Translations under genes and position numbers: made by a program
Notes under the pieces: model-generated
Told to the model about the DNA's origin: nothing
Databases searched by the model: none
The model's input: the letters and a program-made list of their open reading frames with translations, nothing else
Source of the DNA: a virus
IMG/VR virus record: IMGVR_UViG_3300034082_002205
Location: 1-24,671 of that record
Length of the DNA: 24,671 bases
Direction: 5' to 3' (one strand)
In this document: positions 1-6,895 of the stretch, piece after piece
Position numbering within the stretch: position 1 is the first letter of the stretch
Layout: the number at the start of each line of letters is the position of its first letter

Positions 1-636
1 CAAGTCTAATGCTTTACCTAGATTGATTAAATCTGTACCAAATACACCAGTTGACAAACTTATCCCAGTAACATCAGCAGTGATTAAATCATTCATGTTA
101 CTATATGTACCATCTAAAAACGTCAATGAATTATACATTGCTGTTATTGATTGGTTGGAATACTCAATAAATGATCCAGCACTAATGAATGATCCTACAA
201 AGTCATTGTACATTCCAGAAAGTGCTAGTGTATTATTATAATTAAATTCAGAATATGCTTGTAGTGGAAATATTCTAATATATCCATAACTAGCATTTTC
301 ACCTGTATAAGCAATGTTGTAACTTTCGCTTTGAACATAATTAGGAGGAATGCTATTGCCCAATGCAGGTATAGTTGAACTTCCCATAGATTTAAGATTG
401 TTATAAGTTGTTAAACTTAAGTCACCTGCGTTGTATCTAACCCAGCCCTCTCGGATAGCGTTTGTTGCATTGTTTAATACTGTGTTTGATATTATAGTAC
501 CGTAAGTGTAATTATTAGCACCAGTACTAGAACCAACAATATTGGCTGTGGGTTGATTAATCCAAAAGCCTTTGCCTTGGAGTAAACCACTCATTACGTT
601 AACGCCCAACGGGCTTTGTTTTCCTGTATTGCTCAT
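1..636 (-). CDS. Probable phage structural protein, N-terminal part (cut by the left window edge)
   Basis: An open frame of 212 codons starts at the ATG at 636-634 and reaches the window edge with no stop, so the C-terminus is missing. It begins MSNTGKQSPLGVNV, followed by a segment containing GLLQGKGFWINQPTAN and later the motif SSTIPALGNSIPPNYV. There is no signal peptide or membrane segment; the protein is rich in Asn, Ser, Tyr and Thr. The ATG overlaps the stop of the PAAR gene by one base (TAATG), which argues for translational coupling and for this start. From memory, T4-like marine phages carry similar proteins beside a PAAR gene, usually labelled hypothetical or virion structural. A baseplate or spike-associated role is inferred from the neighbour only. 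The reading frame is sure; the function is not. Confidence 0.75.
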   Translation of the reverse strand, partial: MSNTGKQSPLGVNVMSGLLQGKGFWINQPTANIVGSSTGANNYTYGTIISNTVLNNATNAIREGWVRYNAGDLSLTTYNNLKSMGSSTIPALGNSIPPNYVQSESYNIAYTGENASYGYIRIFPLQAYSEFNYNNTLALSGMYNDFVGSFISAGSFIEYSNQSITAMYNSLTFLDGTYSNMNDLITADVTGISLSTGVFGTDLINLGKALDL

Positions 637-917
637 TATGGTACAAATATATCAGGACTACCTTGAATGATACTATGTCCGCAAGTGTTTCCTGATCCTA
701 TTCTTAATACAGGATCACCCTCTGCGAATACTGTAGGGCTTCCTTGTGTAGTAGTGGGTGCAGCATGAGGGGGATGTGGTTTGCCCCACGGGGCATGAGG
801 GGTAATGCCGCTTACATGCAATCCAACGGGTATTCCATTAGCAAATACCGTAGCGGCGCCGCGAATAATTGTCCCGCCTGTTTGATTTGCATCACCCATC
901 CTACTCAATGCTGCCAT
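636..917 (-). CDS. PAAR-domain baseplate spike-tip protein (T4 gp5.4-like)
   Basis: This 93-residue protein has PAAR-family layout: an N-terminal MAALSRMGDANQTGG segment, repeated short strands of the type GAATVFANGIPV and GSPTVFAEGDPV, and a terminal GSPDIF. PAAR proteins fold into a small cone that sits on the tip of the membrane-piercing spike and binds one metal ion. Candidate metal ligands visible here are His34, His41, Cys79 and His81, with extra His48 and His51 in a Pro/His-rich loop (about residues 40-54). Its length is close to T4 gp5.4 (97 residues). It lies one base after the Sm-like ORF and overlaps the next gene by one base, as a tight virion-protein cluster would. Family assignment is confident; the exact ligands are inferred. 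Confidence 0.88.
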   Translation of the reverse strand: MAALSRMGDANQTGGTIIRGAATVFANGIPVGLHVSGITPHAPWGKPHPPHAAPTTTQGSPTVFAEGDPVLRIGSGNTCGHSIIQGSPDIFVP

Positions 918-918
918 C

Positions 919-1212
919 TTACCCCATTACAATTTTCTTATCCGGTAGCTTAATACCAGTCGTTGCCTCAATATACTTATCTTTGATGTTATCATCAGTG
1001 TTAGCATAAAACGCAATCGCACTAGTATTTAGCGTAACATTTCCTCGTGCCTCTGCGGTAAACATGCTGGGAATCATCTGCATTCCCTGTTGACTTGGTG
1101 CAATTGATACTGGATCTGTTACTATGATATTGTCACGAGTTATCTCAATAACTTTAGTGATTACTTCTTCACCACTGTTCAACTTGATGGTATATATTTT
1201 TCCTGCTTCCAT
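919..1212 (-). CDS. Small conserved phage protein, possibly with an Sm-like beta-barrel
   Basis: This 97-residue protein starts MEAGKIYTIKLNSGEEVITKVIE and continues with alternating hydrophobic strands (DNIIVTDPVSI). The pattern of a short strand, SGEEVI turn, strand, then an IxVTDPxxI strand resembles Sm/LSm-like small barrels seen in phage proteins of unknown role. The second half contains a Gln/Met-rich loop (QQGMQMIPSM) and ends with a basic KLPDKKIVMG tail. There are no catalytic motifs or membrane segments. Its ATG overlaps the glutaredoxin stop by one base (TAATG), and one base separates its stop from the PAAR start codon. Its position between a redox protein and a spike protein does not settle its role. 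Treat the Sm-like idea as a weak structural guess. Confidence 0.7.
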   Translation of the reverse strand: MEAGKIYTIKLNSGEEVITKVIEITRDNIIVTDPVSIAPSQQGMQMIPSMFTAEARGNVTLNTSAIAFYANTDDNIKDKYIEATTGIKLPDKKIVMG

Positions 1213-1442
1213 TAGACACTTTCTGTTAATTTTTTCTTGAGTTCTGTAAACCCACCCACAAGTTCTCCGTCTAGGAAGATTTGTGGAACTGTACGAGCAG
1301 TTGGTACTGCTTCTAGTAATTCTTCTTTTGTATAACCGTCTCCGATTTTCTTTTCTTCAAACATTATCCCTTTGCTCTTTAGCAATGCTTTTGCTTGGTC
1401 ACAATAAGGACAGTGGTACCTACTCCATAATACTGCTGTCAT
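1212..1442 (-). CDS. Glutaredoxin (CPYC active site)
   Basis: This 76-residue protein is a small glutaredoxin that reduces disulfides with electrons from glutathione, and is the expected electron donor for the ribonucleotide reductase encoded just upstream. The redox motif CPYC is at residues 11-14, the cis-proline signature TVP at 51-53, and the GG of the glutathione-binding region at 63-64, all in canonical order. Its length suits a phage or NrdH/Grx-type protein; the CPYC rather than a CVQC/CMQC centre favours glutaredoxin over NrdH-redoxin. The start is 11 bases after the nrdB stop, with an AAAAGGAAA ribosome-binding site. It plays the same part as T4 nrdC, although it is not necessarily an orthologue. 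Confidence 0.92.
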   Translation of the reverse strand: MTAVLWSRYHCPYCDQAKALLKSKGIMFEEKKIGDGYTKEELLEAVPTARTVPQIFLDGELVGGFTELKKKLTESV

Positions 1443-1453
1443 TCTATTTCCTT

Positions 1454-2554
1454 TTATAAATTTGGTAATTGATCGTAATCAAGTTGTTCACCCATTACAC
1501 CCAAAACGTAATTGGTGCTTTCAGTTTCTTGTAATGCTGATTGCTTCTTACTAGTATCAACGTGTTTAGTAAACCAAGGTATAGGAGTACTTTTTGGACT
1601 GTTACCTTGATACTTAATACCAATCTCTTTCAATGCCCCTACTGCTGTATAATCAACAAAGTCTTTCAATACATTGGCATTCAATCCAATGACAGGACCT
1701 TTGTTAAACAAATAATCTGCCCAGGCTTTTTCTTCACGGATAACATCTGCATATAATGCATATACTTCACCTTCACATTGACCTTTAATATCAGCAAAGC
1801 GTTGGTCATCTTTGATTACTTGATTAATAATGTAGGCAGTCCAGCCTTTATGGAGAAGTTCATCTTGGAGAATTAAACTGATAATATTGCCATTACCAAT
1901 AAAGATTTTGTTCTCAACCATTGCTAGACTAGTAGCAAATGATACCATAAAGCGGAATGCTTCCAAAGCGTATGAAGCATGTAAGGCCATCCAAATTGCT
2001 CTTACATGCTCAATTTCTTCTACGGGTTGACCTAACGCTTTTGCACAGTTGATCCTGTGTAGGTCTTCATAATACTTGCCAACACTACTGGCCATGTCAA
2101 TAATTTCTTGTGTATCATGTATAGTGTTGAATACTTCTTTAGGCACATTATAAATGTTACGGATAATGTGACTATAACTCTTACTATGAATATTAGTTTC
2201 AAAGAAGGTCCAATTGTATATCAATGCTTCTAATTCAGGTAAGCTGACTACCGGCATGAATACTTGACTTGGTGCTCGTCCTTGTAAACTATCTAATGCT
2301 GTTTGTCTTAACAAGTTACTAGTGAAGATATGTTTAACTGCATCACTAGCATCTTTGAAGTCGTTGGCATCTTTTGTTAAACTGATTTCTTCTGGTTGCC
2401 AAAAGAATCCTCTTGCTGTTTCTTCAAATTTAGCGATCTTTGGATACTTTACTTCCTCAAATCGTTGAATAGTAACTGGACCAGCTGGGTCTAGAAACAT
2501 CTTACGATTTAAATAGTCTGTCTTTGTTGTTAAGTTATATTGTTGTTTTGACAT
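1454..2554 (-). CDS. nrdB: Ribonucleoside-diphosphate reductase class Ia, beta (radical) subunit
   Basis: This 366-residue protein is the diiron-tyrosyl radical subunit that pairs with NrdA to convert NDPs to dNDPs. By alignment from memory with E. coli NrdB, the landmarks are Trp52 (FFWQPEE), Asp88 (LDSLQGR), Glu119, His123, radical Tyr127 (HSKSYSHI), Glu198 (ALEAFRF), Glu232 and His235 (QDELLH), and the C-terminal radical-transfer Tyr349 (STNYVLG). The C-terminal tail ends DYDQLPNL, the part that docks to NrdA. One oddity: Glu119 and His123 are four residues apart (ETNIH), whereas the E. coli motif is ETIH, so one residue is inserted between two metal ligands. An AAAGGG ribosome-binding site lies in the end of the upstream ORF, three bases from which this gene starts. 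Confidence 0.97.
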   Translation of the reverse strand: MSKQQYNLTTKTDYLNRKMFLDPAGPVTIQRFEEVKYPKIAKFEETARGFFWQPEEISLTKDANDFKDASDAVKHIFTSNLLRQTALDSLQGRAPSQVFMPVVSLPELEALIYNWTFFETNIHSKSYSHIIRNIYNVPKEVFNTIHDTQEIIDMASSVGKYYEDLHRINCAKALGQPVEEIEHVRAIWMALHASYALEAFRFMVSFATSLAMVENKIFIGNGNIISLILQDELLHKGWTAYIINQVIKDDQRFADIKGQCEGEVYALYADVIREEKAWADYLFNKGPVIGLNANVLKDFVDYTAVGALKEIGIKYQGNSPKSTPIPWFTKHVDTSKKQSALQETESTNYVLGVMGEQLDYDQLPNL

Positions 2555-2557
2555 TTA

Positions 2558-2776
2558 TTACCCTTTAATCTGTTCTCGTTTTTCACGATATTCTTGATAT
2601 AGTTCAATTTCTTTCATGTTGACTAAATGTCCTGCAGCAGTAATATGATTTTTCAACATACCCTCACTGAGCCATTGCAATCTTTGTTTAAATTCTTCCA
2701 AATTTGCACATTTCATATACTCATATGCATTCATGAGTTCTTTTCTTAGTGCTGCTAATTTTTGTTGTTTGGTCAT
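2558..2776 (-). CDS. Small ORF of unknown function between nrdA and nrdB
   Basis: This 72-residue, highly charged, probably all-helical protein begins MTKQQKLAALRKELMNAYEYM and ends with a Glu/Lys/Arg-rich segment (YQEYREKREQIKG). It has no Cys pair, catalytic motif or membrane segment; one Cys lies at about residue 23. Its ATG overlaps the nrdA stop as ATGA, and three bases separate its stop from the nrdB start, so it is translated as part of the reductase operon. I do not recognise the family. Being locked between the two subunits is compatible with a role linked to the reductase, but phage genomes often insert unrelated small ORFs in such places. The frame is well supported by its tight fit between neighbours. 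Confidence 0.72.
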   Translation of the reverse strand: MTKQQKLAALRKELMNAYEYMKCANLEEFKQRLQWLSEGMLKNHITAAGHLVNMKEIELYQEYREKREQIKG

Positions 2777-5091
2777 AATTTACACGCCTCACATTCAGCT
2801 TCATCATCAAAGTCAATTGGTTCTAACATTGTTGGTGCTATCTCAGCATCAGCTTTACTACCTTGTTTGTTAATCAAACTATAATAAAAAGTTTTTAGGC
2901 CCCAATAGTGACTTTGCATCAAGTTTTTTGCTATCAATGTAGTTGGAACTTTACGATCTGCATAGTGTGCAGGATTATAAAATGTATTTGTACTGATACT
3001 TTGATCTACGTAAGCTGCCAATACTGCCGCAGTCTTTAAGTAACCATCGCAATCCTTTTGTTCCCACATCAATTGATATTTGTGCTTTAGTTTATGATAT
3101 TCTGGAACAACTTGAGTAAAACTTCCTGCTTTAGATTCTTTTACTGATATTAAACTCATTGGCAGTTCAATGCCGTTTGTGCTATTGATAACTACACTAC
3201 TTGATTCTACTGGAGCGATAGCCATTTGTGTAGCATTACGCACACCGTGTTCTTTCATCTGTGTACGTAGTGTTTCCCAATCTAATTCTGGAGTAAAGTC
3301 TGCTAGTTCATTAACACCGTTAGCACGTAGTTCCCAAGGAAAGATACCTTGACCATATCTTGTTTTGTCACTACCTTCACACTTGCCGCGTTCTTTTGCA
3401 AGTTCTACACTAGCTTCAGTTAAATAGAATGCTAGATGTTCTGCCCAGGTTTTAACTTCTTGTAGCGCATCTTTCTCTCCATACTTCAACCCACGCTTTG
3501 CATGCCAGTATGCTAAGTTAGTAATACCAATACCCAACGGACGAATCTCATCATTAGATAGTTTAGATTGTATGCTTAGGAAGTCTTGATAGTCAAGAAT
3601 ATTATTAAGACTGCGGTGTAAGATACGACTGGCGCGGCGCATATCTTCGGGATTTCTGAATGCACCGTAGTTCATACTTCCAAGTGTGCATAACGCAATG
3701 CGTCCTTCTGCATCATCAAGACGTTTGAATGACTTAGTTGGTAATAGGATCTCGCAACATAAGTTGCTTTGATAGATAGTGTGGTACTCGGGATCAAACG
3801 GACCCTGCTTCATTACATTGTCAATGAACACTAGATAGATACGTCCTGTATCAGTGCGTTCTTTCAGTATGCCTGACTTGAACACCTCTTCGGCACTCAT
3901 GGTCTTCTTACGTAGTCCTTTTTGCTTTTCATACTTAACGTATAGTTCCTCAAAGAGTTCCGTATTAGAGTAGAACGCTTGATAGAGGTCGGGGACTTCG
4001 TTAGGGTCGAAAAAAGTGATATTTTCTTTGTTCTTAAATCTACGCCAAAAGAAAGCCGATAGCACGACCCCGTAATCCATGTGTCTAACACGGGTTTCTT
4101 CTGTTCCTTGGTTGTTCTTGAGTACGATAAGGTCATCAAACTGATGATGCCATATAGGATAAAACACAGTAGCACTAGCATTACGAATACCTCCTTGTGA
4201 GCAACTACGCAAATCACCAAACCACTTCTTTAAGAATGGTATCATTCCAGTATGCATGATTTCGCCACCGCGAATGGGACTACCAAGAGGTCGCAAACGT
4301 CCAATCTCTAGGCCAATGCCAGCACGTTTGCTAGCATACTTGGCCATCATTTCACCAGAAGCGAAAATACTATCCAGGTCATCGTCACTCCGAATAAGTA
4401 CGCACGAACTGAATTGCTTAGTAGGGGTACCGAGACCAGCGAGGACAGGAGTAGCAAGGGTAAAAAGTCCGTCAGATGCTGCATTGTAGTATTCCTTTAT
4501 ATAGCGCATTCTAGCATTGTTCGGTTCTTCTTTATGAAAAACAGTAGCTGCTGCAATCATATAACGAACTTGTGGTGTTTCGTAGATTTCTTTTGTGCTA
4601 CGATTCTTTACTAGATACTTTTCAATAAGTTGCTCAATGGCGGCATAACTATAAGTTTCATCCTTAGAATGATCTAACATATCATTCATCTTATTCCAAT
4701 CTTCTTCAGTATACCATTCTAGTAATTCTTTTGTGTATAGTCCTGTAGCTACATTCTTTTTAACAATTTCGTACAACGGAGGTACCGCATAAGTACCATA
4801 TACATCCTTACGCAGCATACTCATACGTTGCTTACCGGCTACATATTGATAGTTAGTGTGCCCAACATCTGAATTTGATTCAACGTCAATCAAATCAACG
4901 ATTGCCCGTAGTGTTATATTATCTATTTGACTTGTAGTAATGCCATCATAGAAGTGTAATTGTGACTTAATCTCAATCATACTTGGGCTTACATCTGCTA
5001 TTCCGTTACATACTGTTGCTACTTGTGCTTGCCATTTCTCCAACATCAATGGCTCTTTTTTACCATTACGTTTTACTACATTAATAATCAT
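2773..5091 (-). CDS. nrdA: Ribonucleoside-diphosphate reductase class Ia, alpha (catalytic) subunit
   Basis: This 772-residue protein is full length against E. coli NrdA (761). Residues about 1-90 form an ATP-cone-type regulatory domain (VVKRNGKKEPL, FYDGITTSQID), followed by the ten-stranded barrel. Catalytic residues seen by alignment from memory: Cys230 (FSSCVLI) and Cys468 (IALCTLG) as the substrate-reducing pair, Asn443, Cys445 and Glu447 (SNLCCE) around the thiyl radical, and Tyr736-Tyr737 (TFYYSLI) in the radical path. The C-terminus carries Cys767 and Cys770 in CEAC, the pair that shuttles electrons from glutaredoxin. E. coli has CxxxxC here, so this tail is two residues tighter. The start has an AGGTGAAG ribosome-binding site, 10 bases after the preceding gene. 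No intein or intron interrupts the active-site regions. Confidence 0.98.
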   Translation of the reverse strand: MIINVVKRNGKKEPLMLEKWQAQVATVCNGIADVSPSMIEIKSQLHFYDGITTSQIDNITLRAIVDLIDVESNSDVGHTNYQYVAGKQRMSMLRKDVYGTYAVPPLYEIVKKNVATGLYTKELLEWYTEEDWNKMNDMLDHSKDETYSYAAIEQLIEKYLVKNRSTKEIYETPQVRYMIAAATVFHKEEPNNARMRYIKEYYNAASDGLFTLATPVLAGLGTPTKQFSSCVLIRSDDDLDSIFASGEMMAKYASKRAGIGLEIGRLRPLGSPIRGGEIMHTGMIPFLKKWFGDLRSCSQGGIRNASATVFYPIWHHQFDDLIVLKNNQGTEETRVRHMDYGVVLSAFFWRRFKNKENITFFDPNEVPDLYQAFYSNTELFEELYVKYEKQKGLRKKTMSAEEVFKSGILKERTDTGRIYLVFIDNVMKQGPFDPEYHTIYQSNLCCEILLPTKSFKRLDDAEGRIALCTLGSMNYGAFRNPEDMRRASRILHRSLNNILDYQDFLSIQSKLSNDEIRPLGIGITNLAYWHAKRGLKYGEKDALQEVKTWAEHLAFYLTEASVELAKERGKCEGSDKTRYGQGIFPWELRANGVNELADFTPELDWETLRTQMKEHGVRNATQMAIAPVESSSVVINSTNGIELPMSLISVKESKAGSFTQVVPEYHKLKHKYQLMWEQKDCDGYLKTAAVLAAYVDQSISTNTFYNPAHYADRKVPTTLIAKNLMQSHYWGLKTFYYSLINKQGSKADAEIAPTMLEPIDFDDEAECEACKL

Positions 5092-5101
5092 TCTTCACCT
5101 A

Positions 5102-5539
5102 TTATAGTTTTTTATTTATTTTGGTCATGTCTATATGACTAGTCACTTTGAAATTGTTTAGACTATTACTTATGACCGTGTTAGGGTGGTAATTACATAT
5201 ATATTTTGCGCTATTAACCATGACTAGAGAGTATTCTTCACTATTATCGTCTATTGCGATACAAAAGTCAATGTCGTTGATACCCACTAAGTGTAGAGTA
5301 TATACCATGCCCAGTCCCCTGGCAATTTGACAGTAGTTATTTTCTACTAGTAATTCCCAAGGTCCGGGCCAGTTATCTATATCAGTTGGGTGAAGATAAT
5401 GGTTTAATAGTGGTGCAAATTGCCACCATTTGTCTATTGCTAGACAAATAGTGTTAACGTCTTTATCTTCAAGTGATTTTCTTAAGTCGTACCAACTCTT
5501 AAGTCTGGCTTCATAGTTTAATTGAAAAACATTAGTCAC
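5102..5539 (-). CDS. Conserved phage hypothetical protein (WWQFAP / NWPGPWELL motifs)
   Basis: This 145-residue protein starts with GTG at 5539-5537; no in-frame ATG fits better, because the nearby ATG at 5532 is out of frame. It contains the aromatic motifs DKWWQFAPLLNHYLHP and DNWPGPWELL in its first half, a Cys/Tyr-containing segment NNYCQIARGLGMVYTL, and a beta-rich second half. The Trp-rich motif is familiar from small proteins of T4-like aquatic phages, but no function is known to me. It has no signal peptide or clear membrane helix. It lies 18 bases after the 116-residue ORF and 10 bases before nrdA, so it may be co-transcribed from the late-type promoter at 5926-5933. Confidence 0.78.
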   Translation of the reverse strand: MTNVFQLNYEARLKSWYDLRKSLEDKDVNTICLAIDKWWQFAPLLNHYLHPTDIDNWPGPWELLVENNYCQIARGLGMVYTLHLVGINDIDFCIAIDDNSEEYSLVMVNSAKYICNYHPNTVISNSLNNFKVTSHIDMTKINKKL

Positions 5540-5557
5540 ATACTACTTATCGTTGTA

Positions 5558-5908
5558 TTAGACTACTATTTCTTTCCACGATACAGTTTCTTCATCCCAA
5601 TTATAGAGCTTATCGTCAGTTGGTCTTGGGGTTGGTGCTTCCCATTGACAAGTATCTTCATTTAATAGCCAGCTATTAAATGGTTGGGGTGCGATAAAAG
5701 CATCACGTACACTATCATACGTGAAACCTATGCCTGCATAGTTTTTTCGTAGTGGTGTTCCACCCAATGTATGTTGCCCACCATATGTGTTATAGCTTGT
5801 TTGTACCCAAGAAGCCGGGTCTCCCCATAATCCAGAAGCAAGAACGTCTTGTTCTATAACAATTACTTGGGTAACTATTCCGTTTTCTACTTTTGCAAAA
5901 TGACTCAT
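5558..5908 (-). CDS. Conserved fibre-neighbour phage protein (HFAKVENGIV family)
   Basis: This 116-residue protein starts MSHFAKVENGIVTQVIVIEQ and contains WVQTSYNTYGG, LRKNYAGIGFTYD, RDAFIAPQPF, a TCQWEAP segment and a closing NWDEETVSWKEI. This motif series is familiar from proteins encoded near structural genes in T4-like cyanophages and other aquatic phages, where annotations vary between hypothetical and tail-fibre-associated. The paired beta-hairpin phrases around Trp and Tyr suggest a small virion or chaperone-like protein. It is the first gene after the glycine-rich array and has its own leader, with TATAAATA at 5933-5926 and AAAAGGAA before the ATG. This suggests late expression of a structural or assembly protein. 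Function is inferred from context only. Confidence 0.82.
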   Translation of the reverse strand: MSHFAKVENGIVTQVIVIEQDVLASGLWGDPASWVQTSYNTYGGQHTLGGTPLRKNYAGIGFTYDSVRDAFIAPQPFNSWLLNEDTCQWEAPTPRPTDDKLYNWDEETVSWKEIVV

Positions 5909-5925
5909 GATGTATTCCTTTTATG

Positions 5926-5933
5926 TATTTATA
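5926..5933 (-). promoter_or_regulatory. T4-type late promoter box TATAAATA
   Basis: On the minus strand bases 5933-5926 read TATAAATA, identical to the T4 late-promoter consensus, which is recognised by the gp55 sigma factor together with the gp45 sliding clamp. Transcription would start about six bases downstream, near 5920, leaving a leader of about 12 bases that includes AAAAGGAA before the ATG at 5908. It sits in the only sizeable gap (50 bp) in the left half of the window. The match is exact and well placed, but no other member of the late-transcription system is in the window. Confidence 0.6.
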
Positions 5934-5937
5934 TTTA

Positions 5938-5965
5938 TTTTTAATTAAATTATTTTAATTAAAAA
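5938..5965. repeat. Perfect 12-bp A/T inverted repeat with 4-base loop
   Basis: Bases 5938-5949 (TTTTTAATTAAA) are the exact reverse complement of 5954-5965, separated by TTAT. The right arm covers the stop codon of the last glycine-rich gene (5959-5961). The element lies directly upstream of the TATAAATA box for the next gene. It is built only of A and T, so an RNA hairpin would be weak, and no U-run follows on the minus strand. It may be an A/T upstream element, a weak 3'-end structure or chance in A/T-rich DNA. Confidence 0.5.
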
Positions 5966-6882
5966 GTTATTGAACCTGAACTGGTCCATATATATGTTCT
6001 GTACCCACCCGATACTAGATAAGTTGGACTTCCTGTAGTAGTGGTTGCAGCTTCAAACGAGTCAGAGTAACTAATAATAACAACTCCGTCGCCGCCGGCA
6101 CCACCGCCACCTGCAGGATAGCCACCGCCCCCGCCGCCTCCACCTGTATACGCAGTTCCAGCAGTACCTCGTACACTATTTCCACCTGATCCAGCACCAC
6201 CTCCTCCAGTTCCACCGACACCAGCTATTGTTCCATTAGAAAATGTATATGCTGCTCCGCCACCGCCACCTGCAAAATAAGTAGAACCTCCGCTAACTTG
6301 TCCTACTCCTGCAGAAGTGGCTTGTGCAGTTGTGATTATAGTAGATGCTAGCCCTACCCCTCCGGCGCCGCCACTAGTGTTAACAACTGCGCTTACTCCA
6401 ACCGCTCCTGCACCACCACCGCCACCTGCAACATACCCATTTCTACCTAATCCTGCACCACCTGCGTTGCCTTGACCAACAGTACCGGCAGCACCAGGAT
6501 AGGATGTGTCAGTTTCACTTGAACCGCCACCGCCACCTGAGCCTCCCGAAGTATTAGATCCGCCGGCAGCTACATATGAACCACCGGCGCCACCGCCTAC
6601 TGCGGTTAGTCCAAACGCAGTAGAACCGCTTCCATTTGTACCGGGAGTAGAGCCTGCGGCTGCTGATTGTGTTGCACCTGCCCCAACAGTAATGGTATAG
6701 GTAGTTCCAAGAGTAACAGATGAAGTGCTACTATTTAAATATCCTCCGGCGCCGCCGCCGCCGCCAAATGAAGCTCCGCCCCCACCCCCACCTGCTACTA
6801 TTAGATAGTTTACACTATCTGGTGCGGTAGCCTCGGGAAGAAACACTACCCCAGCTTCAATAACCGATCCTTCTATAATCAT
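5959..6882 (-). CDS. Glycine-rich adhesin-type protein, single module (array copy 8, last)
   Basis: This 307-residue protein has a leader of about 24 residues (MIIEGSVIEAGVVFLPE), then the core opening NYLIVAGGGGGG, and a long stretch of Gly clusters separated by short Ser/Thr/Ala segments, including YTITVGAG and several GGGGGAG blocks. It closes with a strand pair DGVVIISYSDSF and GGYRTYIWTSSGSITF. This layout matches glycine-rich domains in phage tail proteins. Gly-rich proteins such as the T-even gp38 adhesins fold as polyglycine helix sandwiches whose loops bind receptors, so a fibre-tip adhesin is the best guess. It differs from its siblings in having NYLIV instead of VEYLV at the core start. 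AGAGGA before its ATG is the best ribosome-binding site of the array. Confidence 0.85.
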   Translation of the reverse strand: MIIEGSVIEAGVVFLPEATAPDSVNYLIVAGGGGGGASFGGGGGAGGYLNSSTSSVTLGTTYTITVGAGATQSAAAGSTPGTNGSGSTAFGLTAVGGGAGGSYVAAGGSNTSGGSGGGGGSSETDTSYPGAAGTVGQGNAGGAGLGRNGYVAGGGGGAGAVGVSAVVNTSGGAGGVGLASTIITTAQATSAGVGQVSGGSTYFAGGGGGAAYTFSNGTIAGVGGTGGGGAGSGGNSVRGTAGTAYTGGGGGGGGYPAGGGGAGGDGVVIISYSDSFEAATTTTGSPTYLVSGGYRTYIWTSSGSITF

Positions 6883-6895
6883 TTTTATTTCCTCT

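Noticed and set aside
23-241. Plus-strand 72-codon frame at the left edge
   Set aside because: The minus-strand structural-protein frame covers it, is open for 636 bases and is coupled to the PAAR gene.
3897-4220. Minus-strand 107-codon frame inside nrdA in another phase
   Set aside because: It lies wholly inside a well-conserved nrdA region with all catalytic motifs in the other frame and shows no family features.
5101-5106. TATAAT on the minus strand just before nrdA
   Set aside because: It overlaps the stop of the preceding gene and lies about 10 bases from the nrdA ATG, leaving almost no leader; no convincing -35 element was seen.
5938-5965. Palindrome read as an intrinsic terminator
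   Set aside because: The stem has no G or C and no U-run follows in the transcribed direction, so it lacks the marks of a rho-independent terminator.
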